From positions 1-59,975 of the forward strand of contig CAWURY010000007.1 of the NCBI GenBank assembly GCA_963925605.1: a DNA stretch of 59,975 nucleotides, given 5' to 3'. The translations under genes were made by a program, and so were the position numbers. The notes beneath the pieces are model-generated. The model was given only the letters and a program-made list of their open reading frames with translations, did not search any database and was not told where the DNA came from. Of this stretch, positions 44,490-53,220 are shown one piece after another (within the stretch, counting starts at the first letter, position 1; every line of letters starts with the position of its first letter). Origin of the DNA: Porticoccus sp963925605 (lineage in GTDB: Bacteria > Pseudomonadota > Gammaproteobacteria > Pseudomonadales > Porticoccaceae).

Positions 44490-45497
44490 ATGAAATTTGA
44501 AGGCGCAAGTATTCTCTCCGTTAGTCAGTTCGAAAGAGTTGATGTTGACACCATTTTTCGTGTGGCAAATGATATGGAGCCTTACGCTCAGAGACAGAAA
44601 AGAACCCGTGTTCTGGAGGGGGCCATTCTTGGTAATATGTTTTTTGAGGCAAGCACCAGAACTCGCATTAGCTTCGGTAGTGCCTTTAATCTTTTGGGTG
44701 GCGATGTAAGGGAGACTGTTGGATTTGAATCTTCTGCTTTAGCAAAAGGAGAATCTTTACACGATACAGCCAGGGTATTGTCGGGCTTCAGTGATATTAT
44801 TTGTATGCGACATCCTGAACCTGGTTCAGTTGCAGATTTTGCAAAGAGTAGCCGAGTTCCAGTCATAAACGGTGGCGATGGCAGCAATGAGCACCCTAGT
44901 CAGGCATTGCTTGATTTATATACAATTGAAAGAGAATTGAAAGGTTTGGGGCGAAGGATTGATGGGCTTCGCATCGCTATGATTGGGGACTTGAAGCACG
45001 GAAGGACAGTGCATTCTCTCAGTAAATTATTGATGCTATTCCGCAACATTTCCGTGCAACTGGTGTCTCCTAAAGACTTAGCTATGCCAAAAAATATTGT
45101 AGAAGAGATGAGAAGCAAGGGCTTGACTGTAACAGAATCAGAAAAAATCGAACCTAGTATAGCCCATGTAGATATTGTTTATTCGACTAGAATTCAAGAA
45201 GAGCGATTTACTAGCAAGGATGAGGCTGATTTATACCGAGGCAAATTTAGATTAAATCAAGCAATTTATACTGCCCACTGTGAGCCCAATACTGTCATCA
45301 TGCATCCATTGCCTAGAGACTCTAGAGAGGAAGCGAATGAGCTGGACATAGATCTTGATGGCAATCCAAGTCTGGCCATTTTTCGTCAGACGGATAACGG
45401 CTTATTGGTCCGTATGGCGTTATTTGCCATGATTCTTGATGTGGTTCATTTGGTAGAAAAAAATTCGTCTGATGTACCCTGGCATAATCTTCGTTAG
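44490..45497 (+). CDS. pyrB: Aspartate carbamoyltransferase catalytic chain
   Basis: PyrB condenses carbamoyl phosphate and aspartate in pyrimidine synthesis. The 335 residues carry the carbamoyl-phosphate loop FFEASTRTRISFGSA, ALAKGESLHDTARVL, NGGDGSNEHPSQALLDLYTI, GDLKHGRTVHSL and HPLPRDSREEANELD. The chain is somewhat longer than E. coli PyrB (311). No pyrI regulatory chain or pyrC follows, so allosteric control of the E. coli type cannot come from this locus. AAGGG lies 5 bases before the ATG. Confidence 0.95.
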   Translation: MKFEGASILSVSQFERVDVDTIFRVANDMEPYAQRQKRTRVLEGAILGNMFFEASTRTRISFGSAFNLLGGDVRETVGFESSALAKGESLHDTARVLSGFSDIICMRHPEPGSVADFAKSSRVPVINGGDGSNEHPSQALLDLYTIERELKGLGRRIDGLRIAMIGDLKHGRTVHSLSKLLMLFRNISVQLVSPKDLAMPKNIVEEMRSKGLTVTESEKIEPSIAHVDIVYSTRIQEERFTSKDEADLYRGKFRLNQAIYTAHCEPNTVIMHPLPRDSREEANELDIDLDGNPSLAIFRQTDNGLLVRMALFAMILDVVHLVEKNSSDVPWHNLR

Positions 45498-45554
45498 CCT
45501 TTACAAGGAAGGCCTCGCAGTAGTACTCATTTAACAAAAAAAGCCATTTTAACT

Positions 45555-46697
45555 ATGAACGAATTTGATGATATCAGGCCTTATTATGATAGTGAAGTGG
45601 TTGCTGTTTTATCCAGGCTGGCAAAGAACCGAGAATTTATAGACACCCTTTTGTCAATCAAGTACCCATGGTTGCATCGTTGGGCTCCTTGGTTGGTGCG
45701 CCCAGTCGTTTCTTATACATTACGCTCTTCTTTTTCAGAGATGCAAACAGTTAGCCATCTTCATGGTGCTATAAGAGAAAGCTTTGGTAACCTTTTAGTA
45801 AAAATTGGTAGTGTTTTAACGGTCACCGGTCTTGAAAAATTGGATCGAAATACGCCATACCTGTTTATCAGTAATCACCGTGATATAGCGATGGACCCTG
45901 CTTTTGTTAATGTAGCCTTACTTGATGATGATAGAGACAGTGTAAGAATTGCGATAGGAGACAATCTTTTAACCAAACAATTTGTATCTGATTTGGCTCG
46001 AGTGAATAAAAGTTTTGTTGTTAAGCGATCGGTTGCAGGAAGACGTGAAAAGATGACAGCGCTGATGCAGTTATCGCGGTACATTCGGTCTTCGTTAATT
46101 GACGACAAATCTTCAGTATGGATAGCTCAACGGGAAGGTAGAGCAAAGAATGGCATGGATAAGACAGAGCCTGCACTGTTAAAAATGCTGACATTCAGTA
46201 AGCAGAAGGACCAAACCTTTGGAAATGCTTTACGAGAACTTAATGTAGTTCCTGTGGCCATTTCGTATGAATTTGATCCTCTTGATGCAGAAAAAGGGCT
46301 AGAACTCCTAGAAAAAAGCACAAAAGGCAGCTATGAAAAAAATGAACATGAGGATTTTTCCAGCATATATCAAGGTATTATTGGTCGAAAAGGCGCAGTG
46401 CATGTTTCTTTTGGCGCGCCTCTAGTGGCTGATTACTCATCTGCAGGTGAGGCAGCCATTGCAATGGATCAGCAGATTATTGGTAACTATAAGCTGCATG
46501 CAACTAACTTGCTGGCATACCATAAATTACATAAGCCCACCGACGAGACTGACATTATGATTACAGAGATTGATTGTGATTGGGTGAAAAAAACCCATGA
46601 ATTTAATCAGCGCATCAATTCTATTGCTCCTGAATGTCAAAAAATTGTTCTCGAAATGTATGCAAATCCTGTTTCTCAAAAAATAAACCATAGCTGA
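45555..46697 (+). CDS. PlsC-domain acyltransferase
   Basis: This 380-residue protein has a glycerolipid acyltransferase domain. The catalytic NHxxxxD motif is SNHRDIAMDP near residues 111-120. The second motif reads QREGRAKNG near 197-205, closer to the PlsB-type EGGRS-TG than to the EGTR of PlsC. The substrate could be a lysophospholipid or another acyl acceptor. I see no signal peptide or clear membrane helix. No ribosome site is evident before the ATG. Its stop overlaps the dinG start (TGATG), so the two are probably cotranslated. Confidence 0.8.
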   Translation: MNEFDDIRPYYDSEVVAVLSRLAKNREFIDTLLSIKYPWLHRWAPWLVRPVVSYTLRSSFSEMQTVSHLHGAIRESFGNLLVKIGSVLTVTGLEKLDRNTPYLFISNHRDIAMDPAFVNVALLDDDRDSVRIAIGDNLLTKQFVSDLARVNKSFVVKRSVAGRREKMTALMQLSRYIRSSLIDDKSSVWIAQREGRAKNGMDKTEPALLKMLTFSKQKDQTFGNALRELNVVPVAISYEFDPLDAEKGLELLEKSTKGSYEKNEHEDFSSIYQGIIGRKGAVHVSFGAPLVADYSSAGEAAIAMDQQIIGNYKLHATNLLAYHKLHKPTDETDIMITEIDCDWVKKTHEFNQRINSIAPECQKIVLEMYANPVSQKINHS

Positions 46698-48865
46698 TGG
46701 CCTTGGATTCTGATATAAAAAAAGAGATTCAGAAAGGCTACCGCCAGTTCTTAGAGAGCAATGATTTGCGGCCAAGACTTGGGCAAAAACAAATGATCGC
46801 AGCTATCGCTAATGCCATAGGTAACGTTAAGCAGGACGAAGAAGGATGCAGGATTTCTGATGATGGTATTTGTGTAGTTGAAGCAGGTACAGGAACAGGT
46901 AAAACAATTGCCTACTTGTTGTCGACACTCCCTTTAGCTAGGTTGCTAGGAAAGCAAGTAGTTATTGCTACCGGGACGGTTGCGCTGCAAGAACAGTTGG
47001 TCAATAAAGACATCCCCTTGTTATTGGAAAGCACAGGATGGGACTACAGTGTTAGCCTCGTTAAAGGTCGTGGACGATATCTTTGCCCCCTTAAGTTAGA
47101 GCAATGTCTTGATACTGCCCAAGCAAAGGATACTGGCGCGTTTTTATTTGAGGACGAGGTCACTTTTAACCCAACAGCTAATATTATAGCAAGTTATCGC
47201 GCTATGGATCAGTCTCTGAAAGAAGGTAGCTGGCTGGGAGATAGGGACAGCTGGTCCGATGTTTTGGAAGATGTAGATTGGCGCCCACTGACAGTAGATC
47301 GACGTCAATGCACAGGGAGGCGTTGTCGATATATTACAGAGTGTTGTTTCTTTAAGGCCAGAGATGAGCTAGAAAAATCTGAATGTATTGTCGCTAACCA
47401 TGATTTAGTGATGGCTGATTTAGCCTTAGGCGGTGGGGTAATTTTGCCTGCTCCCGAGGATACTATATATATTTTCGATGAGGCTCATCGAATAGGCGTG
47501 ACGGCGCTAAATCATTTCTCGAGTCAATGTCGCCTAAAAAATACTATGAATTGGTTGAGTCAAATCAAGAAACAAATAGTTGGAAAATTGGCTTTCTTTC
47601 TGCATACCCCAGACATCCAGAAGCGCTTAGAAAAAATAGGCAAGGCGGCCGGGGCATCTGAAACATTACTAGGGTTAAGTTACCCTATCTTCGAGAAATT
47701 TTTAAATAATACGGATAATGAGACACCTTCTTGGTGTTTCCCCGGGGGTGACCCAGGAGGAGAGGTAAGAGAGATTGCTGGGCATTTGTCAGAAGAGTTT
47801 AATATGTTGGCCGCCTTAGTTAAAACATTGTCGGATAGTCTAGGAGAGGCAATGGATGAGCCTCATTTCCCTCTTCCACGAGTAGATCTAGAGCAATTAT
47901 TTCAGCAAGTAGGAGTTTGGCAGAGCAGGGTTGAGGCGATCCAGAGATTATGGAAAAGCTACGCACAAAGTGCAAATATTGATATTAGTTCTGGGAGCGA
48001 CGGCAAGCTTAAGGGTCATCTTGAGCGCTCTCCCAGTGCTCGATGGGTTTCGCTTGAGCAATCAAATTTGGGTAATCTAGATATCTGCTTGTCTGCATCA
48101 CCAACAGATGCAGGAGGTATCCTTCATGCAAATTTATGGAAGCAGTGTTATGGCGCTATACTTACATCAGCCACACTAAGAACACTAAGCAGCTTTAATA
48201 ATTTTAAGCAGCGTACTGGGCTGCCAGTTCAGACAGAATGCGTAGCAGTAGAAGGGGCTTTTAATTTTGCTGCTGCAGGAGTTTTGTTGGTCCCAGATAT
48301 TGGCGTTGACCCAAGTGATTCCCTTGGTCACACGAATGCGTTGATTGAAAAGATGCCAGAATTAATTGACTGGAATGAGGGGACCTTAGTTCTTTTTTCT
48401 TCTCGTCGACAGATGGATTTGGTGTCAGAGGGATTACCATCAGAATATAGAAAAATTGTCCTTACTCAAGGGCAATATGGACATCAAGAAATTGTACGCC
48501 GGCATAAGCTAGCTATTGATGAGGGGAAGGGCAGTGTGATTTTTGGCCTAGCAAGTTTTTCTGAGGGCATGGATTTCCCCGGCAATTATTGTCGACATGT
48601 TATTATTGCCAAGATACCTTTCTCGGTTCCAGATGATCCTATTTACTCAACAGTATCTGAATGGATAGAGGGGCAGGGGGGCAATCCGTTTATGGATTTA
48701 ATGTTGCCTGAGGCATCGATTCGATTGCATCAGGCATGCGGTAGGTTGATTCGTACAGAGGAAGATACAGGCAGAATTACTATTTTGGATCGCCGAATCA
48801 TCACTAAGCGCTATGGCAAGCAACTGTTGGCTGATTTACCGTCATTCGCTAGAGGCTTTTCTTGA
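46697..48865 (+). CDS. dinG: ATP-dependent DNA helicase DinG
   Basis: DinG is an XPD-like superfamily 2 helicase that unwinds R-loops and damaged forks in E. coli. The 722 residues contain Walker A EAGTGTGKTIAY, four Cys for the Fe-S cluster (the Cys of LEQCLDTA or LCPLKL region, then QCTGRRCRYITECC near 205-220), the DEAH box IFDEAHR, VILTSATL-like GAILTSATLRTL, FSEGMDFPG and the final QACGRLIRTEEDTG motif VI. The length equals that of E. coli DinG (716). Confidence 0.95.
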   Translation: MALDSDIKKEIQKGYRQFLESNDLRPRLGQKQMIAAIANAIGNVKQDEEGCRISDDGICVVEAGTGTGKTIAYLLSTLPLARLLGKQVVIATGTVALQEQLVNKDIPLLLESTGWDYSVSLVKGRGRYLCPLKLEQCLDTAQAKDTGAFLFEDEVTFNPTANIIASYRAMDQSLKEGSWLGDRDSWSDVLEDVDWRPLTVDRRQCTGRRCRYITECCFFKARDELEKSECIVANHDLVMADLALGGGVILPAPEDTIYIFDEAHRIGVTALNHFSSQCRLKNTMNWLSQIKKQIVGKLAFFLHTPDIQKRLEKIGKAAGASETLLGLSYPIFEKFLNNTDNETPSWCFPGGDPGGEVREIAGHLSEEFNMLAALVKTLSDSLGEAMDEPHFPLPRVDLEQLFQQVGVWQSRVEAIQRLWKSYAQSANIDISSGSDGKLKGHLERSPSARWVSLEQSNLGNLDICLSASPTDAGGILHANLWKQCYGAILTSATLRTLSSFNNFKQRTGLPVQTECVAVEGAFNFAAAGVLLVPDIGVDPSDSLGHTNALIEKMPELIDWNEGTLVLFSSRRQMDLVSEGLPSEYRKIVLTQGQYGHQEIVRRHKLAIDEGKGSVIFGLASFSEGMDFPGNYCRHVIIAKIPFSVPDDPIYSTVSEWIEGQGGNPFMDLMLPEASIRLHQACGRLIRTEEDTGRITILDRRIITKRYGKQLLADLPSFARGFS

Positions 48866-48888
48866 AATTACAGAGCTCAATTAGTTTT

Positions 48889-50790
48889 TTAATTTAGTGC
48901 TTTTAGTTTAGCCTGGATTGCAAGCTTTATACTTAGCTGATCTAAACCAGCTAGACCTAATTGGTATTCACGGCTTCCATGAGTTATAAATTTATCAGGA
49001 AGACCCAGGTGCAACACGTGTGCAGTAAAGTCTAAGCATGCTAGGTATTCGCTTACAGCGCTTCCAGCTCCACCAAAAACTGCGTTATCTTCAACTGTGA
49101 CTAGCAGTATATTTTCTGACGATAGTTTTTCTATAAGTGCAGTATCTAATGGCTTAACAAAGCGCATATCTGCAACGGTGGCATTCAGCTCCTCCCCCAC
49201 TAATTTTGCAGTTTCCAGCAAAGCCCCAAAGTTCAAGATAGCTAGCTGCTTTCCTTCCCTGACTATTTTACCCTTACCGATAGGCAGGGCTGTCATTTCT
49301 TGGGTTACTTCTGTTCCTGGGCCTGTCCCACGCGGATACCGAACAGCAGCAGGACCATTGTGGATAAATCCAGTATAGAGCATTTGGCGTGTTTCATTTT
49401 CGTTAGAGGGGGTCATTATGATCAAATTCGGGATGCAGCGGAGAAAAGTGATATCAAAACTCCCTGCATGACTCGCCCCATCCTCACCAACAAGACCAGC
49501 GCGGTCTATAGCAAATAAAACATTAAGATTCTGCAATGCCACATCATGAACGAGTTGATCATATGCTCGTTGCAAGAAAGTAGAATAAATTGCAACTACA
49601 GGCTTTGTATTTTCGCAGGCAAGGCCTGCAGCTAAGGTAATGGCATGCTGTTCGGCTATAGCGACATCATGAAAGCGATCTGGATAACGTTGAGAAAATT
49701 TAACCATTCCTGAGCCCTCACACATGGCTGGCGTAATTGCTACAAGTAGCGGATCTTCAGCTGCCATGTCGCACAGCCAATCACCAAAAATTTGCTGATA
49801 TTTCTTTTTTGGTGACCTTATTGAGATTCTTTCTTCGGGAGCAGTTATATTTGGTTCAATTTTATTTAGTGCGTGATAGCCAACAGGGTCTGATTCTGCT
49901 GGCCCAAATCCTTTACCTTTTTGTGTGATTGTATGTAAAAGAATTGGACTTGAAAGGGCTTTTAAGTTGCTTAATGTTTTTATTAAAAGAGGGAGATCAT
50001 GGCCATCTATGGGCCCTATATAATTAAATCCTAGTTCTTCAAAAACAATTCCTGGAGCAATCATTGCCTTGAGGTGTACTTCGGTTTTTTTAACAAAAGC
50101 TGAGGCTGCAGGTACCGCACGCAGAACTTTTTTGCCTCCTTCGCGTATTGTATTGTAGAAACGACTAGACCATATCTTAGAGAAATAGGTAGCGAGACCT
50201 CCTACATTATGCGAGATAGACATATTGTTATCATTTAAGATGACCAATAGGTCAGCATCGGTGTGAGCGGTATGATTAAGTGCTTCAAATGCCATACCTG
50301 CTGTCATGGCACCATCACCAATAATGGCGACAGTTTTTTTTGTATTGTTATTAAGTTTGAAGGCAAGAGCCATACCCAGTGCGGCACTAATGGAAGTGCT
50401 TGAGTGGCCTGCACCAAAAGCATCATAAATACTTTCTTCTCTGTTTGGAAAAGGCGACAAGCCTGTTGCCTTACGCACAGAAAGTATTTCTTCTCTACGG
50501 CCAGTTAGGATTTTGTGTGGATATGCTTGGTGTCCAACATCCCAGACAAGCTTGTCATCGGGTGTATTGAAGACATAGTGTAAAGCAATGGTTAACTCAA
50601 TAGCGCCCAGTCCAGCGCCAAAATGCCCACCACTTTGCCCTACGCTAAATAGCAGATAACCTCTTAATTCATCCGCCAATATCAATAGCTGTTCCGACGT
50701 GAGTTTTCTTAAGTCAGAAGGATCATTAACGCTGTCGAGTAGCGGGGTTACTGGTCGAATTAGAGGTATGTCGTTAAAGGTTTGCGCCAT
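48889..50790 (-). CDS. dxs: 1-deoxy-D-xylulose-5-phosphate synthase
   Basis: Dxs makes DXP from pyruvate and glyceraldehyde 3-phosphate, the entry of the MEP isoprenoid pathway. The 633 residues show SGGHFGAGLGAIELTIALHY, VWDVGHQAYPHKILTGR, the thiamine-diphosphate motif GDGAMTAGMAFEALN with NDNNMSIS, and the second-half GLVGEDGASHAGSFDITFLR and RYPRGTG. It is the distal gene of xseB-ispA-dxs, the usual order, and supplies precursors for the undecaprenyl carrier and quinones. Confidence 0.97.
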   Translation of the reverse strand: MAQTFNDIPLIRPVTPLLDSVNDPSDLRKLTSEQLLILADELRGYLLFSVGQSGGHFGAGLGAIELTIALHYVFNTPDDKLVWDVGHQAYPHKILTGRREEILSVRKATGLSPFPNREESIYDAFGAGHSSTSISAALGMALAFKLNNNTKKTVAIIGDGAMTAGMAFEALNHTAHTDADLLVILNDNNMSISHNVGGLATYFSKIWSSRFYNTIREGGKKVLRAVPAASAFVKKTEVHLKAMIAPGIVFEELGFNYIGPIDGHDLPLLIKTLSNLKALSSPILLHTITQKGKGFGPAESDPVGYHALNKIEPNITAPEERISIRSPKKKYQQIFGDWLCDMAAEDPLLVAITPAMCEGSGMVKFSQRYPDRFHDVAIAEQHAITLAAGLACENTKPVVAIYSTFLQRAYDQLVHDVALQNLNVLFAIDRAGLVGEDGASHAGSFDITFLRCIPNLIIMTPSNENETRQMLYTGFIHNGPAAVRYPRGTGPGTEVTQEMTALPIGKGKIVREGKQLAILNFGALLETAKLVGEELNATVADMRFVKPLDTALIEKLSSENILLVTVEDNAVFGGAGSAVSEYLACLDFTAHVLHLGLPDKFITHGSREYQLGLAGLDQLSIKLAIQAKLKALN

Positions 50791-50877
50791 TTATTTGGTA
50801 TCCAAAATTGAGATGTAATACTACGCCAAGATTTATATTTAAGTGTTGTGAGCTTGGCTGTTAAATTCTAAATATTT

Positions 50878-51771
50878 TTAGTGTTTTCGGCTGATAATAT
50901 AGTCAGCTATTTCTCTCAGATGCTGCGCATTCTCATCAAAAATTGACAGCGCATTTATTGCTGATGCATGTAATTGAGTAGCTTTTTCTCTGGCTCCGTC
51001 CAAACCAAGAAGTTTGACATAGGTAGCTTTGTTTAACGCCTTATCCGCACCTGCTGTCTTTCCTATTACCTTGGTGTCTCCGGTAGCATCAAGAATATCG
51101 TCCTGAACTTGAAAGGCTAGACCAATAGATAGGCCGTAAGTATTGAGGGCTGCAAGTTGAGATGGGCTTGAAAGACCAGTAGATAGAGCGCTCATCATGA
51201 TGCTAGCATGAATTATTGCACCAGTTTTTTTATGATGCATTAGCTCCATCTCCTCTAAAGTTAATATTTGGTTAACGGAGACTATATCTATGACTTGCCC
51301 TTTAATCATTCCCTCTGCTCCTGCTGCTTTTGTAAGGCAGGCGATCAGTTGAAGCGATATTTTAGGAGAAACCTTGTCAAATTTGGTCAGTTGTTCAAAT
51401 GCCATTGCCTGCAAAGCATCTCCGGCTAGGATTGCGATTGCTTCACCGAAAACAATATGGCAAGTAGGCTTATTCCTTCTTAGCGTGTCATTGTCCATAG
51501 ACGGCAGATCATCATGTATTAGTGAATAGGCGTGAATTAACTCTACGGACATAGATACTAGGTCGGTGTCTTTGGTTATTTCACCCACAGCTTCTGCTGC
51601 AGCATAAGATAATGCTGGGCGTAAACGCTTGCCACCACTTAAGACACTGTATCGAATTGCTTCATGCAATAGATTGCTAGAATCTATTTTTTCAGGCAAA
51701 AGAACAGTTAGTTTCTGCTCGATTCGTTGTTGGCAAGAGTGCAAAAAATTAGCGAAAGACTTGTTGCTCAT
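50878..51771 (-). CDS. ispA: Farnesyl diphosphate synthase (geranyltranstransferase)
   Basis: IspA condenses isopentenyl diphosphate with dimethylallyl and geranyl diphosphate to give farnesyl diphosphate. The 297 residues have SGGKRLRPAL, the first aspartate-rich motif IHDDLPSMDNDTLRRNKPT and the second motif QVQDDILDATGD. The two residues inserted in the first motif (DDxxxxD) are normal for type II bacterial enzymes. Its ATG overlaps the last base of the xseB stop. Confidence 0.96.
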   Translation of the reverse strand: MSNKSFANFLHSCQQRIEQKLTVLLPEKIDSSNLLHEAIRYSVLSGGKRLRPALSYAAAEAVGEITKDTDLVSMSVELIHAYSLIHDDLPSMDNDTLRRNKPTCHIVFGEAIAILAGDALQAMAFEQLTKFDKVSPKISLQLIACLTKAAGAEGMIKGQVIDIVSVNQILTLEEMELMHHKKTGAIIHASIMMSALSTGLSSPSQLAALNTYGLSIGLAFQVQDDILDATGDTKVIGKTAGADKALNKATYVKLLGLDGAREKATQLHASAINALSIFDENAQHLREIADYIISRKH

Positions 51772-52004
51772 TAGTGATTCTCAGGCTCAAATGCTTCAAG
51801 CTTGCCTGATCCCATAGTTAGCATTTCAACTTTCAATTCTGCATCTTTTAATGCCTGCTGGCATTCGCGAGTTATTTTAATTCCATCTTCAAAAAATTTC
51901 AGTGAGTCTTCGAGGTTTAGGGACCCTTCCTCCATGTTTTTTACTATGCTCTCTAGCTCATTGATTTTTTTTTCAAAATCAATGGGTTGTTTTGATTCCT
52001 TCAC
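51771..52004 (-). CDS. xseB: Exodeoxyribonuclease VII small subunit
   Basis: XseB partners XseA in exonuclease VII, which degrades single-stranded DNA. The 77 residues match E. coli XseB (80): DFEKKINELESIVKNMEEGSLNLEDSLKFFEDGIKI then a helical tail. I place the start at GTG 52004, because GGAGG lies 8 bases upstream. A TTG start 57 bases further out would add 19 residues with no counterpart in the family. It heads xseB-ispA-dxs. Confidence 0.92.
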   Translation of the reverse strand: MKESKQPIDFEKKINELESIVKNMEEGSLNLEDSLKFFEDGIKITRECQQALKDAELKVEMLTMGSGKLEAFEPENH

Positions 52005-52064
52005 TTTGTCGTCCTCCAGAATATAATTAGCAGCAGTAGCTGAGCCAATATACGTGGCCAATTA

Positions 52065-53081
52065 TCAGTCTACAGCATTGTTGAGCAGAATAATTTTACC
52101 CGTATGCCTATATACTTCCATTTTCATGTGCGCTTCAATAGCCTTTGATAGCGGATATGCAGAATCAATCACCGGCTTGATCTTATTTTCATTAAGAAAA
52201 CGCAGCATGTTTTTGAATTCAGTATTACTACCCATGGTTGTTCCTTGAATACGAATATGATTAAAAAAAAGTTTGCCCATCGGAAGACCCTCAGGAGGTT
52301 TGCCAGCCGTGGATCCAAAGAAAATATAGCGTCCACCAGGAAGAAGAGTGCTTAGTATACTATTTAATGCATCGCCTGCAGCACTGTCAATGACGGCATT
52401 AAAACCTCCAGATTGTTTGTGTAATTTTTTATAGCAATCAGGATCTTGGTAATTTTCAGCTCCAATAGCCCCTAGCGCTTTAGCGGCATCAATTTTTTCT
52501 GCACTGCCACTACTGACATAAACCTCTGCGCCAAGATGTAGACACCATAGTATGGCAAACGTAGATACTCCGCCGCCTGCCCCAGTAACTAAAACCTTTT
52601 GGCCTAAATGTATTTCAGCCTGCGTGACCACTGCTCTCCATGCTGTAAGCCCTGCAAGTGGTATGGCGGCAGCCTGCTGCCAGTTTAAATGTTCTGGTTT
52701 AGAGTAAACATTTTCTGCGGGAGAGCAAATAAATTCTGCAAAAGTGCCCTGATCAGGCATTCCCAGAACACGAAAATCAGGTCCATAATAAACTTCATTT
52801 TCTCCCCATGCCCTAGCCGGATAAAGAATAACTTCCTTACCAATTAAGCTTGAATTAACACCCTCTCCTACTTTATCTATTATCCCAGCTCCATCAGAGC
52901 CTGGTATACAAGGCACCTGTATTCCTGGGTAACCACCTCGTGTCATCCAATAGTCGCGCCTATTGAGTGCTGATGCAATCAGCTTTATACGTACTTCTCC
53001 AAGCATAGGGGATGGGGTTTCCACCTCTTTTGTTTTTAAGCAGCCGGGCCCATTGGTATCTGTTAAGACAACTGCTTTCAT
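52065..53081 (-). CDS. MDR-family zinc-type alcohol dehydrogenase / quinone oxidoreductase
   Basis: This 338-residue medium-chain dehydrogenase/reductase has the GroES-like N-terminal domain (SALNRRDYWMTRGGYP, IPGSDGAGIIDKVGEGV) and a Rossmann domain with VLVTGAGGGVSTFAI as the NADP-binding loop. The four-Cys structural-zinc loop of classical alcohol dehydrogenases is absent, which fits a quinone-oxidoreductase-like member. The substrate is unknown. AGGAT lies 8 bases before the ATG. It may head the transcript that continues into xseB (60-base gap). Confidence 0.85.
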   Translation of the reverse strand: MKAVVLTDTNGPGCLKTKEVETPSPMLGEVRIKLIASALNRRDYWMTRGGYPGIQVPCIPGSDGAGIIDKVGEGVNSSLIGKEVILYPARAWGENEVYYGPDFRVLGMPDQGTFAEFICSPAENVYSKPEHLNWQQAAAIPLAGLTAWRAVVTQAEIHLGQKVLVTGAGGGVSTFAILWCLHLGAEVYVSSGSAEKIDAAKALGAIGAENYQDPDCYKKLHKQSGGFNAVIDSAAGDALNSILSTLLPGGRYIFFGSTAGKPPEGLPMGKLFFNHIRIQGTTMGSNTEFKNMLRFLNENKIKPVIDSAYPLSKAIEAHMKMEVYRHTGKIILLNNAVD

Positions 53082-53145
53082 TGTGATATCCTTTGTTTGA
53101 ATATATTTGCTATAGTTTACGGAATTTTTTAGTACATCTTTAGTC

Positions 53146-53169
53146 TTATATGAAGTATTTTCATATAAT
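53146..53169. promoter_or_regulatory. Perfect 9-bp inverted repeat over a TATAAT box upstream of the protease gene
   Basis: TTATATGAA (53146-53154), a 5-base spacer and TTCATATAA (53160-53168) form a perfect inverted repeat. It overlaps a consensus -10 TATAAT (53164-53169) about 50 bases before the protease start, in the 139-base divergent spacer with the MDR gene. It looks like an operator, though the regulator is unknown and the -35 is not clear. Confidence 0.5.
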
Positions 53170-53220
53170 ATCTTGCTAAGAGCGCTTAGTTCTCTTAGTT
53201 GTATTTACTTAGGAGTAGTT

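Noticed and set aside
45498..45554. GCCTT/AAGGC hairpin after pyrB as a terminator
   Set aside because: The stem is short and no T-run follows it.
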